DNA of 64,000 nucleotides from Porticoccaceae bacterium LTM1 (GCA_030252795.1 CP127080.1:414536-478535), one strand, 5' to 3'; positions 25,302-35,943 are shown, counted from the first letter of the stretch. Translations and numbers: made by a program. The notes: a model not told the origin generated them from the letters alone.

Positions 25302-27017
25302 ATGAATTTCGTCAACCTATCCCCTATGGCTGTTTTGGGCGGTGTTGCTGCTCTGGCTGCGATTCTTTATGCAGCCCAGCGTTTGCGTATTCGCTTTCAG
25401 GAGCAGGAAGTAGCTACTTTACTGTTTTGGAAGGAAGCGCTGAATGAGGCGCCGGTGCGCACCTTTAAGCATAAATTTCGTCACTTCTGGGCGTATTTGT
25501 TCTTGTTATCTATTTGCACGCTGCTCTGGCTCGCATTTGCAAAGCCGACTATAGAGGCTTCTTCAGAGGCGGATGAGTATGTGCTGCTACTGGATGGCTC
25601 GGCACTGATGACCCGTGAGGGTCGATTCCAGCAGGCTCTGGCTGCATTGGAAGCCGACTTGGCCGAGCTCCCGGAAGAACGGCGTAGAGTTATCTGGTGC
25701 GGCTCACGGTTTATGACTCTGTTGAAATCGGGCGAGCACAGTTTGCTGCTGGCTGAACGTGTCAAAGATCTTCAGCCGGAGGCCGTACCTTCCTCTCTGG
25801 CCTTACAGTTAAGTCAGCTCAATTCCGGAGCAGCTCATACACATGTACGTATCTATGGGGACTCCCCGGTCTCTAGTGCCGATTTGGAGCGACTGCCGGA
25901 AACGGTTGAAGTATCGCTTGGCTTTGGTGCCATGCCGGAAAACTTTACCAATTCCGGTATCACGTCGATTGGCGCGACGGCCGCCGCCAGTGGCGAGTGG
26001 GGACTTGTCGATCTGTTGGTTCAGGTAGAGGGTGACTTGCCTCTTAAGGCATCAGAGCTGCAATTAACCAAAGATGGTCAGTCAATACCTGCTGAATTTG
26101 TGGTTACTGATAGTGGCTATCAGTGGTGGGCGTTTAATGTCCCAGCAGATGGTTCATCGATTTCGGCACAGTTGGACACCACGGATGATCTGCTCTGCGA
26201 TAACCGTGCGGATATTACCCTGCCGATTTTTGAAAAAATTCGCGTTCAATTGTCCCGTGCGGTACCAGAGTCACTGGCTATGGCGATTGCTGCAGATGTA
26301 GCAGTAGAACTGGTCACAGAGCAGCCCGATGTTGTGGTTCGTCTGCACAATGAAGCGCTGGGTGGCAATGTTCCGGCGATGGAGCTGGCTCCAGCTGAGT
26401 TGCAATCGGCAGCGTTCGTAGTGAGCTACCCCTCGGGACGAGATGGCGATGCCATTTTTGCCCAGGCAATGTCTGAAATTGGGCTGGGAAACATCGACGC
26501 CGTTGGATTGGCTGAGCAGACACAGAAGACGATTGAGGTGACTGCTGAAGCGGGCGAAGGGTGGTCATTCAGTGTCTGGCAAGAACTGATGCAGCCAAGC
26601 TATAACTTTATTCAGTCACGGGCATTTCCGTTGTTTGTGGCACACAGTATTCGCTGGTTGGCGGGTGCTCAACAGTGGTACCCCTACGCCGCTGTCGGTC
26701 GCCCGCTGCCTGCGGCTCAACCGGCTATTGAGCCTGGCTTCATCAATGATTCTGGTCAATCGGCCACGGTAGAAGGTGAGCGTTTCTTCCCGGTTCGACC
26801 CTCAGTGCTGTCTCGAGCCAATAGCCATGAACCACTGGCAGTTACTTTCCTGGATAGAGACACGACCTTGCTGACGACCGAAAGCGCACTGTTGGAAGGC
26901 AGCTTGCCGGCTTTTACACCAGCAGTGGGAGTCAATCTTTGGTGGTGGCTTGTGCTGTTGGCGTTAGTGTTGTTGACAGTGGAGTGGTGGAGTTACAACA
27001 AAGGGCGGATGCCGTAG
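25302..27017 (+). CDS. BatA-like membrane protein with degenerate VWA domain
   Basis: 571 residues. The N-terminus matches the BatA/aerotolerance membrane segment: two helices (about 8-27 and 62-82) around FLEQ-type text and KHKFRHFWAYLFLL. A VWA-like domain follows (EADEYVLLLDGSALM, about 88-102), but the MIDAS DxSxS reads DGSAL and so lacks one serine ligand. The rest is a long periplasmic part and a C-terminal helix LWWWLVLLALVLLTVEWW (about 547-565). GGAGGG lies upstream of the ATG. The following gene encodes a related protein with an intact MIDAS, so the two could form an asymmetric pair. Confidence 0.82.
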   Translation: MNFVNLSPMAVLGGVAALAAILYAAQRLRIRFQEQEVATLLFWKEALNEAPVRTFKHKFRHFWAYLFLLSICTLLWLAFAKPTIEASSEADEYVLLLDGSALMTREGRFQQALAALEADLAELPEERRRVIWCGSRFMTLLKSGEHSLLLAERVKDLQPEAVPSSLALQLSQLNSGAAHTHVRIYGDSPVSSADLERLPETVEVSLGFGAMPENFTNSGITSIGATAAASGEWGLVDLLVQVEGDLPLKASELQLTKDGQSIPAEFVVTDSGYQWWAFNVPADGSSISAQLDTTDDLLCDNRADITLPIFEKIRVQLSRAVPESLAMAIAADVAVELVTEQPDVVVRLHNEALGGNVPAMELAPAELQSAAFVVSYPSGRDGDAIFAQAMSEIGLGNIDAVGLAEQTQKTIEVTAEAGEGWSFSVWQELMQPSYNFIQSRAFPLFVAHSIRWLAGAQQWYPYAAVGRPLPAAQPAIEPGFINDSGQSATVEGERFFPVRPSVLSRANSHEPLAVTFLDRDTTLLTTESALLEGSLPAFTPAVGVNLWWWLVLLALVLLTVEWWSYNKGRMP

Positions 27018-27020
27018 GTT

Positions 27021-27121
27021 GTGAGACGAGAGACGAGAGACGAGAGACGAGTGATGTGAGAAGAGAAGTTACTTGGGTGAATCGGAGTTAATCGTCTCCC
27101 ATCTCCCATCTCCCATCTCCC
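27021..27121. repeat. inverted-repeat element with 7-bp repeats (type 2)
   Basis: Left arm built of GAGAGAC-type heptamers (four in a row from 27021), right arm of CTCCCAT-type heptamers (27093-27121), with about 25 bp between. It fills the gap between the BatA-like and VWA genes. A similar element lies at 51667-51750. Confidence 0.8.
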
Positions 27122-27137
27122 GAAAAAGGTTTTGATT

Positions 27138-29603
27138 ATGCAGATCAGTTTTTTACATCCGTTATTTTTTCTGCTGCTGGTACTGGTGCCTGCGCTGTGG
27201 TTATGGCCCAAGCGTGGAAGTCGATCCATTTCAGCAGTGTGGCGTTCACTGGTATTTGTAGCACTGGTAACTGCCCTTGCTCAGCCAATTGTCATCAGCA
27301 CCAGCAGTGAGTCTTTTCGGGTAGTGATACTCGACCTGTCGGAAAGTGTATCTGATGAGGCGCGCGATCAGCTGCTTGATCGGATCCCAAGCCTGCTCAG
27401 TCTTGAATCGAGCAGTGAGAACCTGTCACTGATTGAGGTTGGCGGGCAACTGCCATCTGCCGTCAATGTTGAGTCAGGGGTGGAGCGCATCGTGCTGAAT
27501 GACCCGGAAAATTCCTCTGATCTGGGTCGGGCATTGGCGGTTGCCAGTGCACAGATTCCTTATCACAGCGCAGGGAGTATCACACTGGTAAGTGATGGCC
27601 TGGCAACAAACCCTGACTGGTCGCGTGCCGTACAGGCGTTGATTGAGCGTGACATACCGGTTCATGTTGTCGAGATGGCGGCGGCAGAGCTTGATGTGTA
27701 TCCAACGGCGCTCAAGGCTGATGGTGAGCTGCGGGTTGGTCACAGTGGACAGGTGAGTGTGACCCTGCTTGGTAGTGGCGAGGCCAAGGTGATTTTGCTT
27801 AATGAGCAGGGCGAAAGCCTGGCCGAGAAATTGATTCAACTAAACGGAAGACGCCAGGTCAGCTTTGAATACGAGCCGACTCATCAGGGATTTGAAACGC
27901 TGTCTGTGTTGGTCGAAACCTTGAATGCACAGGACGCACCTGGCAATAACCGTCTCTCTACTGAAATAGCTGTTCTGCCACCGTTGCGAGTGCTGTATCT
28001 CGGAGACCGGATGTACGGTGGTGCCGATCGAATTCAACAATTGGTAGGCGCCGGTTTTCAGATTGAAAAGCCATCCGTGGAGCTGAATGGCGAATTTCCG
28101 CTGAGTAACTATCAGTTGGTCATATTGGATGATTTTCCGGCTGCTAAATTACCGCAGTCGTTCCAGTCGCTGCTCAATGAGCAGGTTCAGGAGCGCGGAC
28201 TGGGGTTGCTCTACAGCGGTGGTAAATCCGCCTTTGGTGATGGCGGATACCTCAACACAACCGTTGCCGAACTGCTGCCAGTAACACTGCAGCAGCGTCA
28301 GGAAAAGCGTGAGCCAACAGTGGCACTTACCCTGATTATTGACTCCTCCGGGTCGATGAGTGGGCAGCGAATGGAGTTGGCCAAACAGGTGGCTATGTTG
28401 TCGCTGAAAAAACTAAATCGCAATGACCTAGTGGGCATTGTTGAGTTCTATGGTGCCAAAAACTGGGCAGTACCCTTGCAGCCTCTGGCGGATCGGAATT
28501 ATGTCCAGCGTGCGATCGGGCGTATGAAGCCCGATGGTCGCACCGTATTAATGCCTGCCATTGAAGCGGCACTCTACGGCCTGAAAAATGTTCAAGCTCG
28601 TCATAAACATATTCTGGTAATCAGTGATGCCGGTGTGGAGAAGGGCGACTTTGAGTCAATTATTCGCCGCGCGTCCCGAGAGGGCATCACACTCTCCACG
28701 GTCATGACGGGTAACGGCGATGACAACGAAGTCATGAACCAGATGGCGCGTGTTGGTGGCGGTCGTTTTTATGCAGTTAATGATCGCTACAGTTTGATTG
28801 AACTGAACCTGAAAAAAGACGCGGAAACCAAACTGCCAGCCTATCAGCAGGGGACATATTCCATTGAAACACAGATGCACTCTGCTGATGGCAAAGGATG
28901 GTGGGCAGGATTGCTGACCGACGAATTGCCACCAGTACAAGGTTATATGGAAGTGCAATCGAGATCTGGTGCAGAGCAATTGTTGCAGGTCAGTAACAGT
29001 GAACATCCGTTGTTGAGTAGCTGGCGTTACGGCTTGGGAAGGGTAACTGCCCTGATGACCGAACCCGTCGGACCTGGAACACAAAGCTGGCAGAAGTGGG
29101 AGAGTTATGGTGCATGGCTGGGTCGAGTTATGCGACGCACAGCGAATGATCTGGCTCCCTTTGAAACCCGGTGGCAGCGAGAAGGTGGTCGAGTTTGGCT
29201 GGATGTGGTTGCTCGCCAACGCAGTGTGACTCCAGCTTTGACTGTGGGTAACAGCGAGATGCAGCAAACGCTACCTTTAACGGAAGCCGCACCAGGCTGG
29301 TTCCGTACTGAACTGAAGACAGATTATACAGAGTCAGTGCGATTGCAGGTAAACGGCTGGCCTCTGGCTGTGCCTAGCACTTTAAGCCCTGAGCGGCAGG
29401 TCGACCCTGTGCACGGGCTGGATCTGGTTGCACTGGCAACAGCTACTGGCGGAGAGCGCCTGGCTGCTGGCCAAGCATTGCCGGAACGGTCAATTTCGAA
29501 CAGCGCATCATTGCAAATTAAAGAACTCTGGGGTTGGTTCCTACTGGCGGCGCTGCTGCTTTATCTGGTGGAAATCATCCTGCGGCGCTTGCCGCGACAA
29601 TAA
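27138..29603 (+). CDS. membrane VWA protein with intact MIDAS
   Basis: 821 residues from ATG 27138. Two N-terminal helices (about 5-22 and 35-52) match the BatA-type membrane region. A first VWA-like segment (VVILDLSESVS, Asp66) is followed by a glutamine-amidotransferase-like fold (VLYLGDRMYGGADRIQQLV ... LLYSGGKSAFGDGGY). The main VWA domain starts TLIIDSSGSM (Asp402) with the conserved Thr of PDGRTVLMPAIEAAL and Asp of VISDAG, so all MIDAS elements are present. The protein ends in a helix LWGWFLLAALLLYLVEIIL. Metal-dependent adhesion of this type usually binds a protein partner; the likely regulators are the MoxR ATPase and DUF58 protein of the same operon. Confidence 0.88.
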   Translation: MQISFLHPLFFLLLVLVPALWLWPKRGSRSISAVWRSLVFVALVTALAQPIVISTSSESFRVVILDLSESVSDEARDQLLDRIPSLLSLESSSENLSLIEVGGQLPSAVNVESGVERIVLNDPENSSDLGRALAVASAQIPYHSAGSITLVSDGLATNPDWSRAVQALIERDIPVHVVEMAAAELDVYPTALKADGELRVGHSGQVSVTLLGSGEAKVILLNEQGESLAEKLIQLNGRRQVSFEYEPTHQGFETLSVLVETLNAQDAPGNNRLSTEIAVLPPLRVLYLGDRMYGGADRIQQLVGAGFQIEKPSVELNGEFPLSNYQLVILDDFPAAKLPQSFQSLLNEQVQERGLGLLYSGGKSAFGDGGYLNTTVAELLPVTLQQRQEKREPTVALTLIIDSSGSMSGQRMELAKQVAMLSLKKLNRNDLVGIVEFYGAKNWAVPLQPLADRNYVQRAIGRMKPDGRTVLMPAIEAALYGLKNVQARHKHILVISDAGVEKGDFESIIRRASREGITLSTVMTGNGDDNEVMNQMARVGGGRFYAVNDRYSLIELNLKKDAETKLPAYQQGTYSIETQMHSADGKGWWAGLLTDELPPVQGYMEVQSRSGAEQLLQVSNSEHPLLSSWRYGLGRVTALMTEPVGPGTQSWQKWESYGAWLGRVMRRTANDLAPFETRWQREGGRVWLDVVARQRSVTPALTVGNSEMQQTLPLTEAAPGWFRTELKTDYTESVRLQVNGWPLAVPSTLSPERQVDPVHGLDLVALATATGGERLAAGQALPERSISNSASLQIKELWGWFLLAALLLYLVEIILRRLPRQ

Positions 29604-29656
29604 GATTCGCCGAGAGCGTGTGTGCGCTCCTGGCACAAGAGTGTGAGGGAAAGATA

Positions 29657-32600
29657 GTGTCAAAACTGATCACAAAAATGTCTGGTGGACCATTGCTGGC
29701 GACCGTGTTGACTATCGGTGGTATTTCGCCGTCGCTACTGGCTGAGACTGGTATGGTAAGCCAGTCTCCATTAACGACCGCTGTGGCGGCAGTTGTTTCG
29801 GCCCAACAGGGAAGCGAATTTGCGAACGCTGATCGTCGTTATCGCGAATCAGTACAGTCAGCTGGAGATGTGTCTCCACTGCTCAAGGAACTTCGCAAGC
29901 AGCTGAGTGATACAAAGCGCGGTGCCGATGAGCGAGCCAGAACTTCCCTGCAGCTAAGTCTGGTGCTTTGGCGCAGTGGCGATTTGAAAGGTGCCATTGA
30001 TGTGGTCACTCAAGGTCTGGATCTGAAAGGTATCAGCCAGCCGAATATGGCAGTACTGCACGAGCAGTTGGGGCGATTGCTGGAAGCACAGAGTGACCAC
30101 AAAGGTGCTTTGGGTGAGTATCGTCAGGCGCTGGCCTTGGCCTCTAGGGATGATCAACAGCACATTCAACAACGTATAGCCGTATTGACCGGGGATGCAG
30201 ACCTGCTTCTGGAGCTGGCCAAGGGTGCCGACCAAGTAACAGCTAACCGGATTGCTGCAGTACTGGCTTTGATGGGAGAGCCGGGGCTAGGTATCCAGGT
30301 CTTTCAGATCGACCCATCGGCAAGCAAGCAGGATGAACTGGACGGTCACTTGAGGTTAGCGGACTGGGCATTGCTGGCAGAGCAGTGGCCGCTGGCTCAG
30401 CAGCATGCTTGGGCAGCAGTGAATCTGGCCGATAACGACCGGGATAGTGGTTACAGCCTGGGTGTACTGGTAGAGGCTTATCGTGCATCGGATTCCCTAG
30501 AAAAGTTGGTAGAAGAGCTACAGGCGCGCAAAACACTGAGTGGATTGGAAAAGCAGGAATTGACCAATCTGCTTCGAGAATTGGGGCGTCCGGGTGATGC
30601 TCTGGAAATGCTGTTGGCGTCTGAGCGCCGCCTGACAGCGGCTCAAAAGCGACAGTTAATTAATCTGTATCTGGAAGCGGGACGGGATTCAGAACTGCAA
30701 TCCATGCTGGCAGAGCGCATGCAGGCCAAGCCTTCAGATATTGATTGGCCAGCCGGTCTCTGCCAATACCACCTCAGTAACGGCAACCAAACGTTGGCAA
30801 GACAGGTATGGCTCGACTTTATTGAGCGCAACCGAAGTGCCGAGATTCTGATTCTTGCTGCGGAAGAGATGGAGACCTTTGGTTTTGTAGATCTGGCGGT
30901 TCAGGCGGCGGAAAAGGCACAGCTGGACGATGAGTTTGTTATGACGGCGGGCCTGTTCCAGTTCGACCTGCTGATGGCCAGTAGCAATCGGGATAAAGCT
31001 GAGCGGGTACTGGACGATTTGTCTAAAAAAATTCCCGAGAGTCACTCCGGCCGTAAATCACTTGTAGATAGTTATCTTCAGTTAGATAAACGCGATAAAG
31101 CACTGAAACTGTTGACGTCGTTTGTTGAGCAGAATCCAAAAGATGTTTCCGCGAGAATTTATCTGGCAGAAGTGGCGCAAATGAATGGTGAGCATGCGCG
31201 AGCCAGAGATTTGCTTTTGGAACTGCTGCCATTAGTTTCGGCAACGCAGCTGAATATGATTGAAAGCCGCTTGCTGAAGAGTGTTGATGCTCTTGGGCAA
31301 TTACCGGAACTGACAGCCGAATTAACAGAAAAAGTTAACAAGGGTACTGCAGGCAAACCTGAGCTGGGACTGCTGGTGCGTATCCAGGCTAATGCCCTGA
31401 AACCAGAAGAGGGCATTCGAGCGATCGAGGCTTATTACCGTCACCATCAGGGTGCTGGCAGTGTGGAAGCGCTAAAAGAGAAGGCCAGTCTTTATCAACA
31501 AGTGGCGGACTTTAATGGGTTCGATCGCGTTACCCGTGAACTGATAACAGCTGATCCGGCAAATGCCCTGGACCATGTTCGCGGTACCATTATTAATTAC
31601 ATCGAAAACCTGAGCCTTGAAGTTAAAGACGAAACGCAAGTTGCTCAAGAGCTGGAAAAACTTGCCGCATTACATGCTCGCTACTCAAAAGATCAGGCCG
31701 ATCGTGAATTTGAAGCCGGCATTTTGGAGATGGTAGGACAATACGACCGAGCCAAGGCAATGTATGAAGAGGTTCTGGCTCGCCACCCAGAGCGAAGTGA
31801 AAACTATATCGCTCTGGGTGAAGTACTGAAATATCAGAAACAGCAAAATAAAGCTCGTGCGTTATACCAATATCTGGCGGAAAGTGCCGATAGCGAAGCG
31901 CTGGTGGTACTTGCCCTCGATGGCTTGATGACTCTGCAGCCAACTGCGGAAACGGTAGCGTGGGCTGAACGCCAATTGATGCTGAGATTGCTGCAGGATG
32001 CTGAAAAAAGTGGTTACTACCGAGTGATGGTGGATATGGCGGCGAGTGCTGGTAACAGTGCTCTGCAAATGAATACCTTGGTAAATATCCTGACAATTGG
32101 GCGGGATTTGCGCGGTGTCACACTGGAAGAACTGGCTCAGCTTACCAATCCGCAGTTAAATCCACCGCTGATGCCTGATCCGGAGAAATACCTCAACTAT
32201 ATCCGTCGACTGCTGATAATGGGGCACCAATTGCCTCCCAAGAATTACCTGAATATGGGAGCCGCATTGATGTCGATGGGGGACAGTGACGCCGCATTGC
32301 AAGCCGTTAACCTGGCAGTTGAGCAGACCGGGGATCAGGGCATGCTGGAGCGTGCTGGTGAGTTGTTTACTGCGGGTGGTCGTGATGACCTGGCTCGAGT
32401 CATGTTTCAACGAGCATTGAATGGTTATAGCAGTAACTATGAATTAAACATGAAACTGGCGGCTATCGATGAACGCGTTGGTAATTTAGCCGGTGCCCGT
32501 CAGGGATACCTAAAAGCTTTATTGTCCTTGATGGCTGAACAGCCTGCTCAAGTAAGAATGATCAGTGCCCAGTCGAGTGACGGGAAATTCAGCCGTGCCT

Positions 32601-35600
32601 CAGATGGACAGTTGCTGCAATGGGCAACAGAAACCAATGTGCCTGACCTCAATAATGACGGACGCATGTCTGAGGCGTACCGCGCGCTGTATTTGCCGTT
32701 GCGGGATGGTCTGGTGAGAACGCTGCAAAATGGCAATGATCGACGTGACGTTATTGCCCAATTGCAGGAAACATATCAGGCTGCCATGGAGGCTGCAAAC
32801 TCTGGACGTCCGCTCAAGATGTTGAGCAACTATCCGCAGCTGGAAATGATTTCCAAGCTATTGCGCTATGTTCTTTTGCAGGGTGAGTCGTTTGAAGTAT
32901 TGAGCGAATTGGATCTTTCACTGTTAAAACGTTTTCCTGAGGATAAGGTCCTGCCACAAGCCATAGTTATCTGGCGTCAGCGTTGGGGCGTTCCCGCATG
33001 GGAGCAGACCTTGGCCAAGTATCGTTCTCAATTGTCCGCCGAACAGATACAACTGTTGTCCAAAAAGTGGCAACGTATTGAAGGTGCAGATTCTGGCAAT
33101 GGAAACGTGCAAAAATCTCTGCTTGTCGCACAAGCGGATGGTGATAAAAAGGCCATTACCGAAATTTGTCAGAAGATGATTGATTCGGGTGCGTACCGAC
33201 AGGCAATGCAAGTCGCTCGTAATCACCTATCTGAAAGGGAGAATACAGAGCTGCTGGACAGAATAATCAGTCAGCTGCAGCAAGATGACAGTAAGCTAAT
33301 AAGGGTTCTGACTAAAGGGCGAAATGGTGAGCCTTCTCTGTTGGCTGAATTGGAATCCAGTAGTGGACAATCCTTGCTATCAGAGCAGCAGTTACTGACA
33401 TTAATTGGTAATCGAGATGCACTGATGAGAAATGGCGACTGGGATTATCTGTTTCCGAAGCTTTCCTCACAGGGTCAGGTTGTTTGGGTGAAGGCGATAG
33501 AGCGTCTGCAGGATCTCAATATTACAGATGCACTCCACTTTGCACTTTCAAGTCCTCTGGATGAACCCGCACAGAAGGAGCTTTTTAGGGTATATCGCGG
33601 CATAGCTAAAGCAGTTAACTCCGATTGGGCGACATTGCAGTTGGGGCTTTATACGGTTGATATTGATCCGAATAATATTGCTCTGGCAGAGCAGTTTATT
33701 GATACCTACATGAAGTTAAATCGAGTAAGGGATAACCTTTTTGAGCCCAATATTCTTCGCTTGAAAGGACAGGTTGATGCTGCTCTCGACAGCTTTTTGA
33801 ATCTTTACTTCAATGCTGACTTCAAATTTGGTGTTAAGAATCCGTTTCGAATGAACATTTCACCATCGTTGTTCCTGAAAAAGTATCAGAACATTTTATT
33901 GGCACCCAATAGTCAAAAACTACTCGCTAAGCTGTCAGGAATAAAACTTGATACAGCGGATCAGGAAAACCTGCGCATGGAATTGCTGCTGAGTCAGATA
34001 GAAAACCTCAGTGGTCAGTTTTTGGAATCTCAATTGAAACAGGCGTTGCAGAGTGCGCCTGAATCAAATCGTTTGCGTCGTCAGCTATTGCAGTATTATC
34101 TAGAGCAAGGGCGTGGTGCAGATGCGGTCGATATTGCTGGTCCATTGGTTTCTGCTGGAGCACTGTGGGAAGAACAGAGAGATGCACTTAAAGCCGTTCT
34201 CGAAAAACTTGATTACCCGGAGATGTTGCAAGCTATTGTTGAACTGGAGAGGGAAGTAGGTGGGAATGTTGGAGCTGGAAGCTCTCAACGTTCGCGTTTT
34301 GGTTATATGATTAAATCTTTCATGCCAGCGGAAAGACTCTACAGAGTGCTGAGCGGTGGTACGGATGAGGCGATTATGCGTGAGGCTCGGAAGCTCTGGC
34401 AGCAGGTAAATCTCTGTGGCCAGAAAAATAAAGAGAACGAGCTTATAAACTTGGATCAGCTGCGCTTGTTGAGTGTGGGAGAGTCGGAAATCTCCGTATT
34501 GGATGCATTATTACGGCATCCCGTCAGTCTGGTATTGTTAAACGACTGGTATGAAAGCATACAAGTAGAGGCGGTTCGCGATTATCCTTGGTTCGCGGAT
34601 ATGTTTGCAGTGGCTATTCAGCGATACGGTGATGTTGAAGAGCGGTTTGTTGATTTGAGTGAGCGCCTTAAGCAATCTCAAGCAAGTAATAAAACATTGT
34701 ATCTGTGGTTGGCACTGGCCAGTAGTGACAGTAACCTGGTCCAGTTGCCGGTCGTCGATAGCGCATTGATTAATCAAGTTCAGAATCATTCTGCACTGAA
34801 TTACGAGCGTCGCAATCAGTTAGCCATAATTTTGAGCCATCGTGGAAAGCATAAGGAGAGCGAACGTATTTTCACTGCACTGGTTATGGATCTGATGACT
34901 GGTCGACCAGGCTTTGGAGAGCCTCTACAGGTGCTATCGGCTCGAGTACAGGCGCTGCTGCCTTCAGTGGAACTTAACCGTTTTGTTGATCGCATGTTGT
35001 TATTTGCAAAACCTTGGTTAGATGAGCAGCAACCATTCTATGATCTTTTTGTGTTGAACCTGTTAAAGCAAAGTCAGGATCCAGTAGATTTTTACAAGCG
35101 TCACCGCGTGTTAGTGGATGGAGCCTTTGAAACAGCAGTGCAGTCAAAAGATCCTGAATTTAATCGCTTAGCGATTCAGCAATTGAGAGTTCTGGGGCAA
35201 GATAATCGCGCTCTGGAGGCGTTGCTTCAATTACTGCGTAATAGTGATAAAGATTTTTATCAGGAATTAAGTCTTGATGTGAATCGATATCGCCGGCAGT
35301 TGATGAGTGATGGAAGTGATGAAAGTGCACGCTCAACCGGATCTGTTTTCGAGTTGCGGAGTGAGTCCTCTGAAGCGGATCTCAAGAAGGACTGGCCGAA
35401 GACTGTACTCAGCGCCACTATTATGTGGCAGCAGAATGGGCAATTGTCAGCAGAACTGGCAGTGGAGACATTATTGAAACTGGCAAAACATTACCCTGAT
35501 TTGGCCGGCGATATAGTGAAGCCACTTCAGTTGATGTATTCACTAAGTGGTGTATCAGCAAAATTAAAAGCAGGCATTGCCAAGTTGTCTGAACAGTATG

Positions 35601-35863
35601 GTCGACCACTAAGCAGAAAGCAGCGTAAGGAAATAATGGTATTGGGAGCAACGGACATGTCACAGGCCACTGAATTGCTCCGAGAAGTTAGACAAGAAGA
35701 AGGCCTGGAGGCTGCACTCGACATAGGACAACGTTTAGCACGCTTTTCACGCCAAGATGAAATGATGACCACTTTGGTTGAATTTGCCCGCGAAGCGGGA
35801 GATAGTCAACTGGTGGCACAATGGCTACAGTTGAAAGACAAGGCTTCACAGATGCGTCTATAA
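29657..35863 (+). CDS. giant exported TPR-repeat protein (2068 residues)
   Basis: Start at GTG 29657, with GAGGGA upstream and a signal-peptide-like N-terminus (MSGGPLLATVLTIGGISPSLLA-ET). Virtually the whole length is helical and built of TPR-like units, for example AVLHEQLGRLLEAQSDHKGALGEYRQAL, RIYLAEVAQMNGEHARARDLL, YIALGEVLKYQKQQNKARALY and LNMGAALMSMGDSDAALQAVNLAVEQ. A single calcium-loop-like DLNNDGRMSE occurs near residue 997. It is presumably a periplasmic scaffold for protein partners. It is the last gene of the MoxR operon, a place taken by short TPR proteins (BatB/BatE type) in Bacteroidetes and Leptospira. No enzymatic domain is recognised. Confidence 0.85.
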   Translation: MSKLITKMSGGPLLATVLTIGGISPSLLAETGMVSQSPLTTAVAAVVSAQQGSEFANADRRYRESVQSAGDVSPLLKELRKQLSDTKRGADERARTSLQLSLVLWRSGDLKGAIDVVTQGLDLKGISQPNMAVLHEQLGRLLEAQSDHKGALGEYRQALALASRDDQQHIQQRIAVLTGDADLLLELAKGADQVTANRIAAVLALMGEPGLGIQVFQIDPSASKQDELDGHLRLADWALLAEQWPLAQQHAWAAVNLADNDRDSGYSLGVLVEAYRASDSLEKLVEELQARKTLSGLEKQELTNLLRELGRPGDALEMLLASERRLTAAQKRQLINLYLEAGRDSELQSMLAERMQAKPSDIDWPAGLCQYHLSNGNQTLARQVWLDFIERNRSAEILILAAEEMETFGFVDLAVQAAEKAQLDDEFVMTAGLFQFDLLMASSNRDKAERVLDDLSKKIPESHSGRKSLVDSYLQLDKRDKALKLLTSFVEQNPKDVSARIYLAEVAQMNGEHARARDLLLELLPLVSATQLNMIESRLLKSVDALGQLPELTAELTEKVNKGTAGKPELGLLVRIQANALKPEEGIRAIEAYYRHHQGAGSVEALKEKASLYQQVADFNGFDRVTRELITADPANALDHVRGTIINYIENLSLEVKDETQVAQELEKLAALHARYSKDQADREFEAGILEMVGQYDRAKAMYEEVLARHPERSENYIALGEVLKYQKQQNKARALYQYLAESADSEALVVLALDGLMTLQPTAETVAWAERQLMLRLLQDAEKSGYYRVMVDMAASAGNSALQMNTLVNILTIGRDLRGVTLEELAQLTNPQLNPPLMPDPEKYLNYIRRLLIMGHQLPPKNYLNMGAALMSMGDSDAALQAVNLAVEQTGDQGMLERAGELFTAGGRDDLARVMFQRALNGYSSNYELNMKLAAIDERVGNLAGARQGYLKALLSLMAEQPAQVRMISAQSSDGKFSRASDGQLLQWATETNVPDLNNDGRMSEAYRALYLPLRDGLVRTLQNGNDRRDVIAQLQETYQAAMEAANSGRPLKMLSNYPQLEMISKLLRYVLLQGESFEVLSELDLSLLKRFPEDKVLPQAIVIWRQRWGVPAWEQTLAKYRSQLSAEQIQLLSKKWQRIEGADSGNGNVQKSLLVAQADGDKKAITEICQKMIDSGAYRQAMQVARNHLSERENTELLDRIISQLQQDDSKLIRVLTKGRNGEPSLLAELESSSGQSLLSEQQLLTLIGNRDALMRNGDWDYLFPKLSSQGQVVWVKAIERLQDLNITDALHFALSSPLDEPAQKELFRVYRGIAKAVNSDWATLQLGLYTVDIDPNNIALAEQFIDTYMKLNRVRDNLFEPNILRLKGQVDAALDSFLNLYFNADFKFGVKNPFRMNISPSLFLKKYQNILLAPNSQKLLAKLSGIKLDTADQENLRMELLLSQIENLSGQFLESQLKQALQSAPESNRLRRQLLQYYLEQGRGADAVDIAGPLVSAGALWEEQRDALKAVLEKLDYPEMLQAIVELEREVGGNVGAGSSQRSRFGYMIKSFMPAERLYRVLSGGTDEAIMREARKLWQQVNLCGQKNKENELINLDQLRLLSVGESEISVLDALLRHPVSLVLLNDWYESIQVEAVRDYPWFADMFAVAIQRYGDVEERFVDLSERLKQSQASNKTLYLWLALASSDSNLVQLPVVDSALINQVQNHSALNYERRNQLAIILSHRGKHKESERIFTALVMDLMTGRPGFGEPLQVLSARVQALLPSVELNRFVDRMLLFAKPWLDEQQPFYDLFVLNLLKQSQDPVDFYKRHRVLVDGAFETAVQSKDPEFNRLAIQQLRVLGQDNRALEALLQLLRNSDKDFYQELSLDVNRYRRQLMSDGSDESARSTGSVFELRSESSEADLKKDWPKTVLSATIMWQQNGQLSAELAVETLLKLAKHYPDLAGDIVKPLQLMYSLSGVSAKLKAGIAKLSEQYGRPLSRKQRKEIMVLGATDMSQATELLREVRQEEGLEAALDIGQRLARFSRQDEMMTTLVEFAREAGDSQLVAQWLQLKDKASQMRL

Positions 35864-35882
35864 AAATCCCTCTTAATCAATG

Positions 35883-35915
35883 CTTGGCACTGCAATTGCA
35901 GTGCCAAGATATTTC
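35883..35915 (+). terminator. terminator after the giant TPR gene
   Basis: Perfect 26-bp palindrome CTTGGCACTGCAATTGCAGT... (35883-35908) followed by a T-rich run. It marks the end of the MoxR operon. Confidence 0.82.
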
Positions 35916-35943
35916 CTATTTTATCGTTCTGTTGATTTGCAAG

